A stretch of 64,000 nucleotides of DNA. Source: Saprospiraceae bacterium. Its GTDB lineage: Bacteria; Bacteroidota; Bacteroidia; Chitinophagales; Saprospiraceae. The notes beneath the pieces were generated by a model, which made no database searches, was not told the DNA's origin, and was given only the letters and a program-made list of their open reading frames with translations. Positions 19,354 to 26,954 of the stretch are shown here, in pieces. The stretch spans positions 124,001-188,000 of the forward strand of contig JADKKF010000005.1 of the NCBI GenBank assembly GCA_016720635.1, written 5' to 3'. Each line of letters opens with the position of its first letter. Within the stretch, counting starts at the first letter, position 1. The translations under genes were made by a program, and so were the position numbers.

Positions 19354-19941
19354 TCATTTCCACAAATGCAAATAGGCCGTATCTAGTGTCACTCCTAATC
19401 GGTCAATATAAATCATCTGAATATCCATCTTAGTATTTTCGACGTTGCTTATACCATGTCCATAGGCATAGATTATCTCACTAGTGGCACGATTTTCCCA
19501 TTGAGGACATTTATATCTATGAATAACATTAGATTTAAGTTTGTACTCATATCTTCCGTCTGCCAGCTTTGTAAGTGAGCTTTCATTTGCAAAAAAACCA
19601 TCATAGGCCCTAGCATTTCCCCACGTCAAGAACACAGAATTAAAAGGACTGACTTGTCCTAAATTCATGACGCCAATTGAGTCTCTTGTAAATACGATAT
19701 CTGGAACATTCGGGATACAGTTTTTTGCGCTTGCTCTCACCTGATATACAAATTCTCCCTTGGCCTGACACTCCAAACCCCCAGCTATCAAATAATTGGA
19801 ATCAAGAGGGCACAAACAATCTGTGTGGGTATCATTTGGGATAAACCTATCCCCACAATTAATGTTAGGAAGCATTTCCTTTTTCTTGCAACAGCTCATT
19901 GAAACCATTGTCAAGAATACTAAGAAAAGTAAATTTTTCAT
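19354..19941 (-). CDS. Lipoprotein with EGF-like Cys pattern, unknown function
   Basis: 195 aa with lipobox MVSMSCCKKK (Cys about 17-18). Residues 28-60 carry CGDRF, DCLCPLDS and GLECQ, an EGF-like or metal-type Cys spacing, followed by a beta-rich domain (FVYQVRASAKNC, YEYKLKSNVIHRYKCPQW, MIYIDRLGVTLDTAYLHLWK). No family name can be given. Single gene with its own terminator. The 5' side holds only a fragment of a sorting tail. Confidence 0.6.
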   Translation of the reverse strand: MKNLLFLVFLTMVSMSCCKKKEMLPNINCGDRFIPNDTHTDCLCPLDSNYLIAGGLECQAKGEFVYQVRASAKNCIPNVPDIVFTRDSIGVMNLGQVSPFNSVFLTWGNARAYDGFFANESSLTKLADGRYEYKLKSNVIHRYKCPQWENRATSEIIYAYGHGISNVENTKMDIQMIYIDRLGVTLDTAYLHLWK

Positions 19942-19974
19942 AAAATTATTTTTTATTTTAAATGAAGTTGAATC

Positions 19975-20104
19975 TTATTGACCAAGATATAATTTATAAG
20001 TAGCTATTTTTCCATCTTTTAAAAATGAATACAAATAAATACCCGCAGGCAAGTGAAAAGAACAAACTATTCTGAATTGTTGACTTTTTTTGTGGAATCA
20101 TAGC
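19975..20104 (-). pseudogene. Orphan T9SS C-terminal sorting-tail fragment
   Basis: An open minus-strand stretch ends with HLPAGIYLYSFLKDGKIATY followed by KLYLGQ and a stop at 19975-19977. LPAGIYLY and a closing hydrophobic strand are the hallmarks of the Por secretion-system (type A) tail. There is no start codon or body of a cargo protein upstream, so it is the last 40 codons of a lost gene. Confidence 0.6.
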
Positions 20105-20277
20105 TATTAAATTGCAAGTTTTATACCGCCAAAATACTAAATCTTGCAAATACTTTCAAGCTTATTTACATTTGTTTTATTAATAATCAACGTGTTATGT
20201 AGTTTTTAAGGGGCGACTAATTAATACAAAGACACTTTTTAAAATGTGTCAAAGCTCGTGAATTGTATTGCATCGCA
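20105..20277. other. AT-rich spacer, nothing recognised
   Basis: Spacer between the sorting-tail remnant and the repeated motif at 20278. No start codon context, hairpin with a T run or family-like translation was seen. Confidence 0.4.
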
Positions 20278-20322
20278 GTTACAAACTGCGACGATCGGGA
20301 GTTACAAACTGCGACGATCGGG
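20278..20322 (+). repeat. Two tandem copies of a 22-bp motif (core GTTACAAACTGCGAC) upstream of an XRE gene
   Basis: Copies at 20278-20299 and 20301-20322, period 23, identical. Bases 20273-20291 also form a palindrome (TCGCAGTT / AACTGCGA). The same motif in reverse marks the unit junctions of the array at 29.6-32 kb and stands upstream of hicA. Confidence 0.8.
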
Positions 20323-20368
20323 AGGGCAAATTGAACCTTAAAACCAGTCAATTTGATAGCTAAATTGC

Positions 20369-20376
20369 TAACTTTG
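20369..20376 (+). promoter_or_regulatory. -7 box of the XRE gene
   Basis: TAACTTTG ends four bases before ATG 20381, with TTTG 14 bases further upstream; leaderless initiation implied. Confidence 0.55.
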
Positions 20377-20380
20377 CAAA

Positions 20381-20710
20381 ATGAAGTCGAAAAAATCAAA
20401 AAACAGTATTTCGATGAAAAGTAGTAATTTGACATCATTTCGAGAACATCTCGATGAACAATATGGAAAAATAGGGACAAAATCCAGAACGGAATATGAA
20501 GAAGGATATGAAGCATTCAAATTGGGTGTAATGTTACAGGATCTAAGAAACAAAGAAGGTATGACTCAAGAAGAATTAGCCAGTAAATGCGGTACTACGA
20601 AAAGTTATATTTCAAGAATCGAGAACAACTCCTCTGATATAAGATTATCAACAATTATGAGAATCTTTAGGGAAGGATTTGGTAAACAAATCAAATTGTC
20701 GGTGTATTAA
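20381..20710 (+). CDS. XRE-family transcriptional regulator / antitoxin
   Basis: 109 aa. The N-terminal 45 aa are charged (HLDEQYGKIGTKSRTEYEEGYE) and lead into an XRE HTH at about 50-100 (MLQDLRNKEGMTQEELASKC, then TTKSYISRIENNSSDIRLST). This is the layout of antitoxins paired with RelE/HigB-type toxins. No upstream toxin is present; instead the stop codon abuts a 24-codon remnant of a HigB toxin belonging to the next gene. Start at 20381 follows a promoter box by four bases; a second ATG 11 codons later is possible. It may act as an orphan regulator binding the palindromic motif upstream (inference). Confidence 0.75.
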   Translation: MKSKKSKNSISMKSSNLTSFREHLDEQYGKIGTKSRTEYEEGYEAFKLGVMLQDLRNKEGMTQEELASKCGTTKSYISRIENNSSDIRLSTIMRIFREGFGKQIKLSVY

Positions 20711-20780
20711 AAAACATAGATTTTTTGAGCTCATTGGAACACATAACGAGTATGATAAGATTGATGTAAATACAATTTAA
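20709..20780 (+). pseudogene. C-terminal remnant of a HigB-type toxin
   Basis: Read in the frame starting at 20709, the DNA gives KHRFFELIGTHNEYDKIDVN followed by TI and a stop, the typical end of HigB_toxin proteins (IGTHxEYDKID). All preceding toxin sequence is gone and replaced by the XRE gene, whose stop overlaps the first base pairs. It ends 10 bp before the HigA-like gene, as in a normal higBA operon. Confidence 0.75.
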
Positions 20781-20790
20781 ATAAGAAGTT

Positions 20791-21157
20791 ATGGACATAA
20801 AGCCAATAAGGTCGGCATCAGATTATAAATCATCATTAGAACGACTCGCTTTAATTTTTGACTCAGAAATAGGGACACATGAAAGTGACGAAGCAGATAT
20901 TCTTGGGTTGATGATTGACGAGTATGAAAAAAAGCACTACCCAATAGATGCACCAGACCCAATTGAAGCCATTAAGATTCGGATGGAGGAGATGCAATTA
21001 AAGCAACTTGACTTAGTTGATGCAATTGGTGGTAAAAGTAGAGTCTCGGAAATACTTAATCGCAAGAAAGCTTACGCTTGACATGATACGGAATTTGACA
21101 CTAAAACTAAATCTATCAGCACAATTATTAATAGAGGATTATAAATTAGTACGTTAA
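20791..21157 (+). CDS. HigA-type antitoxin, frameshifted
   Basis: MDIKPIRSASDYKSSLERLA opens a protein with the HigA signatures EKKHYPIDAPDPIEAIKIRM (about 50-70) and an HTH (QLDLVDAIGGKSRVSEILNRKK, about 74-93). The frame then breaks near 21068; the neighbouring frame continues LTLDMIRNLTLKLNLSAQLL to a stop at 21155-21157, which restores the usual ending. With the partner toxin reduced to a remnant directly upstream, this is the surviving half of a decayed higBA module. Whether the break is real or a sequence error cannot be decided here. Confidence 0.8.
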
Positions 21158-21197
21158 TATCCCTAGCTGCCAGTTTCTATGCAATTCACTTTTAGAC

Positions 21198-22151
21198 CTA
21201 ATTTATCGCCAATTTTAAAGTACTAAAACCTCCTTTCTCCAGTTGTAGTCTAACATAATATAGTCCATTGGGAAGCCCTTGGACATCAACAGACCCTCCA
21301 ATATTATACCCTTGACGCTTCAAAACAATTCGACCATATTGATCAACGATATCCAAATTGTAAACATTTTGAGCGGGATTTGGTGAATTAATTTGAAAGG
21401 TGGAAGAACTTGGGTTAGGAGATATTTTGAGATTGTTTTCATTTCTTATATCAACTACACCAATAGTTTCCCTACAGGGTAAGTGGTAATCTTCATTTGG
21501 CGTATAAAATATTACTTGCCCATTTTGCAACACCCTATCCAGAGATCTTTCTACCTCACAGTTATCTCCAATACAATTAAGCAGTGAATAAAATGGGTGC
21601 AGCAAAGATCCAATACCTTCTATCCATTTCATAGCGTCATAGGAAATTGGGGTAAAAGGATACAGAACATAATCCATGGACATATTTTGCCTATTCACCC
21701 CTAAGTTTTCTTTTATAACTTTATCTTTCACAATAAAATTACGTTCACTAATTGTTCCAAAATTGCTTATCCCACAATGCAAGGTGTCCCCAACACTGGA
21801 TCCAAAATCATACATTAATATTGGATTACCTTCACAATTAATAGTACTTGGTTGGCCAGGGTTATATTTTGTATTTCTGACATAAACGGAATTGCCTTGC
21901 ACAAAATAACCGCCCATCAAATAACAATCATTGCCGTCTGAATCGCAATCGAAAATTTCAATAAACCTACCACCACAGATGCTTTTGCTTTCACCAGTTT
22001 TTACAATTCTTTCAACACAAGTATTGGTCCACCCATACCAAATTATATACTCCCAAGTATATGAACTATTGGCATCTGGAAATGGCAATTGAGCAAACAT
22101 CTGGCTCAGATTGAAGGTGCTGAAAAGTACAAGGCTAAAAATAATTTTCAT
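21198..22151 (-). CDS. Secreted protein with T9SS type A sorting domain
   Basis: 317 aa: signal peptide (MKIIFSLVLFSTFNLSQMFA), a Cys-containing body of about 215 aa with no family I recognise (WEYIIWYGWTNTCVERIV, CDSDGNDCYLMGGYF), and from about residue 240 a complete sorting tail: LKISPNPSSSTFQIN, YNLDIVDQYGRIVLKR, GSVDVQGLPNGLYYVRLQLE. The tail directs export through the T9SS and is cleaved by PorU-type sortases with attachment to A-LPS or release. Single gene; convergent with the HigA remnant. Confidence 0.85.
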   Translation of the reverse strand: MKIIFSLVLFSTFNLSQMFAQLPFPDANSSYTWEYIIWYGWTNTCVERIVKTGESKSICGGRFIEIFDCDSDGNDCYLMGGYFVQGNSVYVRNTKYNPGQPSTINCEGNPILMYDFGSSVGDTLHCGISNFGTISERNFIVKDKVIKENLGVNRQNMSMDYVLYPFTPISYDAMKWIEGIGSLLHPFYSLLNCIGDNCEVERSLDRVLQNGQVIFYTPNEDYHLPCRETIGVVDIRNENNLKISPNPSSSTFQINSPNPAQNVYNLDIVDQYGRIVLKRQGYNIGGSVDVQGLPNGLYYVRLQLEKGGFSTLKLAIN

Positions 22152-22266
22152 AGGGATGAGTATTTAGTAGATTAAGAATACCCAAATTTACCAATTATTT
22201 TGCAATACTAGAAAATTGCCCTATCTATTTTTAATTATTTACAAATAAAAAAAACATAAGTATGCT

Positions 22267-22896
22267 TTAAAACAATTTGTATATCTCGATGATCTCTCCC
22301 AATATTTTTTGAAAATCTATCTTAAGGTCGATGAGTTTACCCGTTCTGATATCGAATACCCAGCCATGAACCGTCAATCCTCGATCTTTGTAAGCTTCTT
22401 GTACAGCTGCTGTTTTGATGATATTGACACATTGCTCTTGGACATTCAATTCGACCAACCTATCGAATCGTTTGGACTCATCGGTAATGGCATTAAGCTC
22501 ATTTTTGTGCAATCTGTAAACGTCGCGGATATTTCTAAGCCATGGGTTCAATATGCCCAAATCCTTGGATTGTAAAGACGCTTTTACGCCTCCACACTCG
22601 TAATGGCCGCAGACCACCACGTGATTCACCTTGAGGTGGCGCACCGCATAGTTGAGTACCGACATGATGTTCAAATCAATGGAAATGACCATATTGGCTA
22701 CATTTCTATGGATAAAAACTTCCCCTGGCTGGACACCCATAAGATCCTCGGCTGTAACGCGACTGTCTGAACACCCGATATATAGGATTTCAGGGTGTTG
22801 TCCTTGCGACAATTTGGTGAAATATTCTGGGTCTTTTCCTATTTTCTCGGATACCCAAACTTCATTATTTTCAAATATTTTTTTAAAATCTATCAT
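22267..22896 (-). CDS. Beta-class carbonic anhydrase
   Basis: 209 aa, full length. Zinc ligands and active site are intact: C42-x-D44-x-R46 (GCSDSRVTAEDL), then H98 and C101 in VVVCGHYECGGV. It interconverts CO2 and bicarbonate in the cytoplasm (no signal peptide). Its ATG overlaps the stop of the bestrophin gene (TAATG), so the two are translationally coupled, suggesting that bicarbonate made or used by the enzyme is the ion moved by the channel (inference). Confidence 0.93.
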   Translation of the reverse strand: MIDFKKIFENNEVWVSEKIGKDPEYFTKLSQGQHPEILYIGCSDSRVTAEDLMGVQPGEVFIHRNVANMVISIDLNIMSVLNYAVRHLKVNHVVVCGHYECGGVKASLQSKDLGILNPWLRNIRDVYRLHKNELNAITDESKRFDRLVELNVQEQCVNIIKTAAVQEAYKDRGLTVHGWVFDIRTGKLIDLKIDFQKILGEIIEIYKLF

Positions 22897-23918
22897 TATA
22901 ATACAATATTGTTATGTGGTTTTATAGGTTTCAATTCGTGATTAATGTTGAGAATTTCAAGCATATCGATTTCGATATTTCTAGATATTTGGGTGATGGG
23001 CACGTCATTGGGGCTGCCTTCGAATGGGCTCTCAGACGTTTCTCCTATTTTTTCCATGGTTGTGAAAATCCAACCTGAAAGCACTGAAAAGGGTACCGAA
23101 AGCCAAATCATGCATTCTCCCAATTTTTCAAATTCCTGCAACATCCCAAAAGGAACAAGTATCACAAATATCATGATAAAATACAAATTGAGCGTGGCAT
23201 AATGTCTTGGATAAGGAAAGTTCTTTATTCGTTCACTAGCCCCTTGTTGGTTATAACATTCCATCAAAAGCCTTTCCAATTCCATATGTCTAAAATCTTC
23301 GATTAAGCCCTGATCTAACAATTCTTTAAGATGGGTTGATTGCAATGCGATGATTTGCGCCGCTTTATTTGTTTTAGACATAACGAGATCCAATTCTTGG
23401 GGACTCAAATATTTCTTTAGCACATCCTCAACTTTATGAGAATGTTCCTCTACGGTGAAATACTTGTCTTTATATTCTTGATTATGTGATTTATAGATGG
23501 CTTCCCACACCCTTGGTTCTCTCAATTGGAATCTCAGCGCATTTACCCAGGCCAAATGACGCTGACATATTTCAAAGTGTATTTTCGACAATTCTTCCTT
23601 TGATAGTTTTTCTTTTGCGTGGGTATTTGTGATATAATCCTTGGTCATGATGCCCCATGTCCTGCTGATATTCAATATGGCCCCCCAAATCTTACGTGCT
23701 TCCCAAAGTCTATCATAAGCAGCATTATTTTTGAAGCCTACTACAAATGCAACAGCTGTACCAAGTAGAGCAATTGGTAACCAAGGTAAGGCAACCCATT
23801 TCCAGCCAAAGACTTCGTATAGAATTACAGGAATGATAGCTATTAGAGCTAGATGGTAAATGTCTTTTCTTGTCCAATTTAAAACTTCTTTGAGGGTATA
23901 GTTATGTCCAACGTGCAT
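22896..23918 (-). CDS. Bestrophin-family anion channel
   Basis: 340 aa with the bestrophin (UPF0187) plan: TM near 22-65 (HLALIAIIPVILYEVFGWKW, LLGTAVAFVVGFKNNAAYDR), the family signature NNAAYDRLWEARKIWGAI, a cytoplasmic helical region, TM pair near 235-290 (LNLYFIMIFVILVPFGMLQE, SVLSGWIFTTMEKIGE) and SPFEGSPNDVPI after the last TM. Prokaryotic bestrophins form pentameric channels; anion or cation preference differs. First gene of a two-gene unit with carbonic anhydrase. Confidence 0.9.
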   Translation of the reverse strand: MHVGHNYTLKEVLNWTRKDIYHLALIAIIPVILYEVFGWKWVALPWLPIALLGTAVAFVVGFKNNAAYDRLWEARKIWGAILNISRTWGIMTKDYITNTHAKEKLSKEELSKIHFEICQRHLAWVNALRFQLREPRVWEAIYKSHNQEYKDKYFTVEEHSHKVEDVLKKYLSPQELDLVMSKTNKAAQIIALQSTHLKELLDQGLIEDFRHMELERLLMECYNQQGASERIKNFPYPRHYATLNLYFIMIFVILVPFGMLQEFEKLGECMIWLSVPFSVLSGWIFTTMEKIGETSESPFEGSPNDVPITQISRNIEIDMLEILNINHELKPIKPHNNIVL

Positions 23919-24048
23919 TCAATCAATTTATGTTTTTTGGTAAAAATGCTCAAAACTAAGGAATGTTCTCTGAAAAAAATCTTTCTTATTGGTTAATGCA
24001 ATTTTTTTTTTAGGTATAAATATTGAAATCTATATCAATTAAAATTTT

Positions 24049-24081
24049 TAAAAACAAAAAAAGGGGTACCGAAATACCCCT
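24049..24081 (-). terminator. Terminator after the 24.1-24.6 kb secreted protein gene
   Basis: On the minus strand AGGGGTA pairs with TACCCCT around a six-base loop and is followed by seven T, G and five T. Confidence 0.8.
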
Positions 24082-24102
24082 CAAAAAAGATAAGTCTGAA
24101 GA

Positions 24103-24622
24103 TTACCTTCTATTCATGATCTCTTTGATTTGATCAGCTGAGATGTACGAGCTGTTATTGGAGTAATTGCAATCGCGCTGCGTATCGAATTCTGTATGAT
24201 GGGAGACTACGACATTTACTGGTGGTAAAAATTCGTTGTTGGTAGGCCAGTCAATTTCGCCCGATATCAATTTGGTTTCCCCAGGAGCCAATGATGTGAA
24301 TGACATTTCACTGTTAGGTCGTAGCGCATTAAAAGTATATGCATAGATCCTGGACCAGAAGCATTACTCGCAGTGGTATAGGTTGCGGTACCTTGATTTC
24401 TTACATATGCCTGATACCTAAAGCGCGTATTAGATATTTTTGTCACTCGTATTCTATGGGCAACAAAATCCACAGCACATCTAGAGGGTGCATATGGTGG
24501 TAAAAAAGGATCGATGGGTCCTACGGGTGTAGGTCTTGGTCTTGGATTTACGGGTCGTCTTACTTGAGAGTATCCCATTTCGCTGATTACCAGCATAACT
24601 AAGATAAAAATGATGTTTTCAT
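24103..24622 (-). CDS. Small secreted Pro-rich protein, two frameshifts
   Basis: Restored protein of about 172 aa: signal peptide (FILVMLVISEMGYSQ), a Pro-rich linker (RRPVNPRPRPTPVGPIDPFL), a CARDB-like or Ig-like beta domain (CAVDFVAHRIRVTKI, RYQAYVRNQGTATYTTA, ETKLISGEIDWP) and the tail QIKEIMNRR. ATG 24622 lies one A short of joining the frame: the paralogue next door has five A after ATG, this copy four. A second shift near 24350 joins ASGPGS to YTFNALRPNSEMSF. Function unknown; CARDB-type domains are extracellular adhesion or scaffolding modules. Confidence 0.6.
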
Positions 24623-24714
24623 GATGATGTGTATTTAAAAATTTGATTAAAAATTGATTGAATTTTATTTGAAATTAGTACTCCATTTGATGGAATGGGG
24701 CAAGAATTAGAAAT

Positions 24715-24933
24715 TTACCTTCTATTCATAATATCTTTGATTTGTGAATTAGACACTTTGGTGACATTAATTTTTAACACTACAAAATCTACTGGACATG
24801 GAGAAGGAGTGTAAATTGGTAATACTGGAAGAATTGGTCTATTGGGTGGTCTAACCGTATTGGTTGGTCTCTTTTGGGCGAATCCCATTTCTGCGATTAC
24901 TAGCATAACTAAGATAAAAATGAAGTTTTTCAT
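24715..24933 (-). CDS. Short paralogue of the preceding secreted protein with internal deletion
   Basis: 72 aa. The first about 60 residues match the N-terminus of the neighbouring protein (MKNFIFILVMLVIAEMGFAQ, Pro-rich linker, CPVDFVVLKINVTKVSNS), and the end is the same QIKDIMNRR tail, but the domain core between them is missing. Reading frame and both ends are kept, so it is an in-frame deletion derivative of a tandem duplicate. Whether it makes a useful peptide is unknown. Confidence 0.65.
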   Translation of the reverse strand: MKNFIFILVMLVIAEMGFAQKRPTNTVRPPNRPILPVLPIYTPSPCPVDFVVLKINVTKVSNSQIKDIMNRR

Positions 24934-25062
24934 GATGATGTGTTTTTAATATTTAATTGAAATTTTTTTGATTTTAATATTATTTAAAAAGTAAGTTTGG
25001 ATGATGATGGTGTAATTTTGGTTTTTCAATTTTTGTCCGTTGGTTTCCGCGTCAGTTTTATG

Positions 25063-25855
25063 TTAAAATCGAACCCTGACATCTTGGTTTTTAATGCGAA
25101 CATAATAATTACCGTCTAAGCCTACATAATATAATTGACTTCCAAATACAGCGATCGCTTTGGCCTTGCAGCTCATGTTTTGTGCTACTGCAACACCAGT
25201 ATTTGGTACTTGATAGACCATGTTGTCTATTCCTATAAACCATATGAGGTGCTGATTCCGTGATCTTTGTGAGGTATTTAGCTTTCAAAGTTCCTAGCTT
25301 GCTCCAAGCAGACATGCCTGGTTTCCACCAATAAATGTCATCCATGTCATCCGTCATATAAAATTCGTTGTTGTTCACTACGAATAACTTGGTCTTTTTG
25401 GCTGGAGGTACATTGCTTCCATCTGCATTCGTACCGTTCTTGATATTCGAATTGTTATCTAGGTACCAATAAGCACAGTTTTGAATATCATCTCCTACTA
25501 CATAATTGGTGACTGGTGTAAATGGCCAATCAGTACCCACAGGTCTCAATTGTGGTGATTCATGTGTTACATTGGTTAAAATTCCGATGGGTGATAAGAA
25601 AAATCCATGTCCACCACAAGATCCCGTCATTTTGCTAACTACAACATTGTTGGTGGTATTCGCAACGGCAAGATTGTTGTAGTGGAAGCCAGTATGATAA
25701 ACCTTACTGTCCGTGCCTAAGAGAAATACCCCGCCATTGTGTGAGTTCAGTACCAAGTCCTTGAATTGCACGTTAAAACTGTTTCCTTGGTTTTGTGCTA
25801 TTGCGCTTCCGAAACCAAAACGCAAAAAATTAAAAAATAAAAAGTTTGTTTTCAT
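25063..25855 (-). CDS. Secreted beta-propeller-like protein, one frameshift
   Basis: Signal peptide-like start (MKTNFLFFNFLRFGFGSAIA), then repeats with VFLLGTDSKVYHTGFHYNNL, GSCGGHGFFLSP, FVVNNNEFYMTDDMDDIYWW and MSAWSKLGTLKAKY, like tectonin or sialidase-type propeller blades. The frame breaks near 25235; the next frame carries WFIGIDNMVYQVPNTGVAVA and LYYVGLDGNYYVRIKNQDV to a stop at 25063-25065, a natural final blade. About 263 aa restored. A glycan- or surface-binding role is possible but not shown. Confidence 0.55.
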
Positions 25856-26362
25856 GATAAGTAATTTTAAAAATTATAAAGTTTAGATATTTATTTGTCG
25901 TTGGGGTAAATCAGAGTTTTATTTTATTCAACTCATCTCTCTTTTGACATCACAATATTACACCCCTAAAGCCCTTCCTCTTTATCCATAGTGGACATTT
26001 GGTAGATTTGGGAGGATAAAATGTTAAAATTGGCTTTTGATTGGAATATGATTTGAGTAGGGGATGGATAAATTTCTGTACATAATTTGACCCAACACCA
26101 GGAGTTTTACCCTATTGGGATAAGGTTTTCTTTTAAAAAAAATGTAATTATAATAGGTAAATTAGAGCCATTGCATATTGAATTATTTTAAAAAGGCTTG
26201 TTGAATAGGCGAATGAAACAGCGAGGCAATAGGAATAATAGGCATTATTCACAACAATCTGAAAAGACTCAATAATCCAAGTCTATGAAAGTTCAAAGCC
26301 TTCCAGCTTGACGAAATTGGATAGCCAACGAAATCACCCAATGACCTTGCAGTCATCCAGTA
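25856..26362. other. Gene-free stretch, possible small RNA region
   Basis: No convincing protein frame. The part at 26160-26362 is somewhat richer in GC than the flanks, contains a hairpin (GAATAAT / ATTATTC, 26247-26264) and runs straight into an intrinsic terminator on the plus strand. No gene on the plus strand lies upstream for that terminator to serve, so an independent small transcript is possible. Confidence 0.3.
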
Positions 26363-26395
26363 GGGCTATACAGAAGCATAGCCCAGTTTTTTTTT
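26363..26395 (+). terminator. Orphan intrinsic terminator
   Basis: GGGCTAT pairs with ATAGCCC around an eight-base loop and is followed by AG and nine T. Plus strand only; the minus-strand side has no T run after the stem. Confidence 0.75.
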
Positions 26396-26408
26396 CTATG
26401 GGTTAATA

Positions 26409-26722
26409 TTAATCCTCAATGATATAAATCTCCTCTCATTGGGCTTTTGCATAAAATACTTTTCTCAGGCATAAATCTCCTTGTTTTGATCCAAGGATTT
26501 TCTCGCCGAAATCGTCTCCTGCAAATTCTCAAGATAAAACTTTTTGTCAGCCTCCAATTTATCCATGATCCTCTCCAATTGATATTGCGTTATCAACCGA
26601 TTGCGATCAAAAAATACCATCCACACAAAAAATATGCAGAAACACAGCATATATTTGCTTTGGAAGGGTTTTGGAAGCGCTTGAAACAGATTAACTAACC
26701 ACGCTTGTACACCTTTCACCAT
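26409..26722 (-). CDS. Septum formation initiator (FtsB/DivIC-like), in-frame stop and frameshift
   Basis: Short N-terminal part, one TM (YMLCFCIFFVWMVFFDRN, about 24-41), the family motif FFDRNRLITQYQLERIMDKL and a coiled coil (EADKKFYLENLQETISARKS). FtsB/DivIC proteins join FtsL and FtsQ in the divisome. After KEIYA there is a TGA where the family has Arg (one transition from CGA), and EKYFMQKPNE follows; a further shift near 26425 leads to EIYIIED and a stop at 26409-26411. Because the gene is normally essential, sequence error or a second copy elsewhere should be suspected. Confidence 0.7.
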
Positions 26723-26924
26723 AAATATTGAAACACGTTTAACTCCACAAATCTACATCATTTCTAGCTATTTACAAATTATAAATTAGTTTAATATGAT
26801 ATTTTTTTTATCCAATTTAGATTTAATTGATAGTCAATAAATTGGCAAGATAAGGTCTAATCAATTTTACAAAACCAAACTTACCAATAGGCTATCTGTT
26901 GATGAAAATTATACCAGAGAAGCG

Positions 26925-26932
26925 TATCTTTG
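26925..26932 (+). promoter_or_regulatory. -7 box of the PD40-M28 gene
   Basis: TATCTTTG fits TAnnTTTG, 22 bases before ATG 26955. Confidence 0.55.
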
Positions 26933-26954
26933 TATCCTAAAATATCCATAGAAA

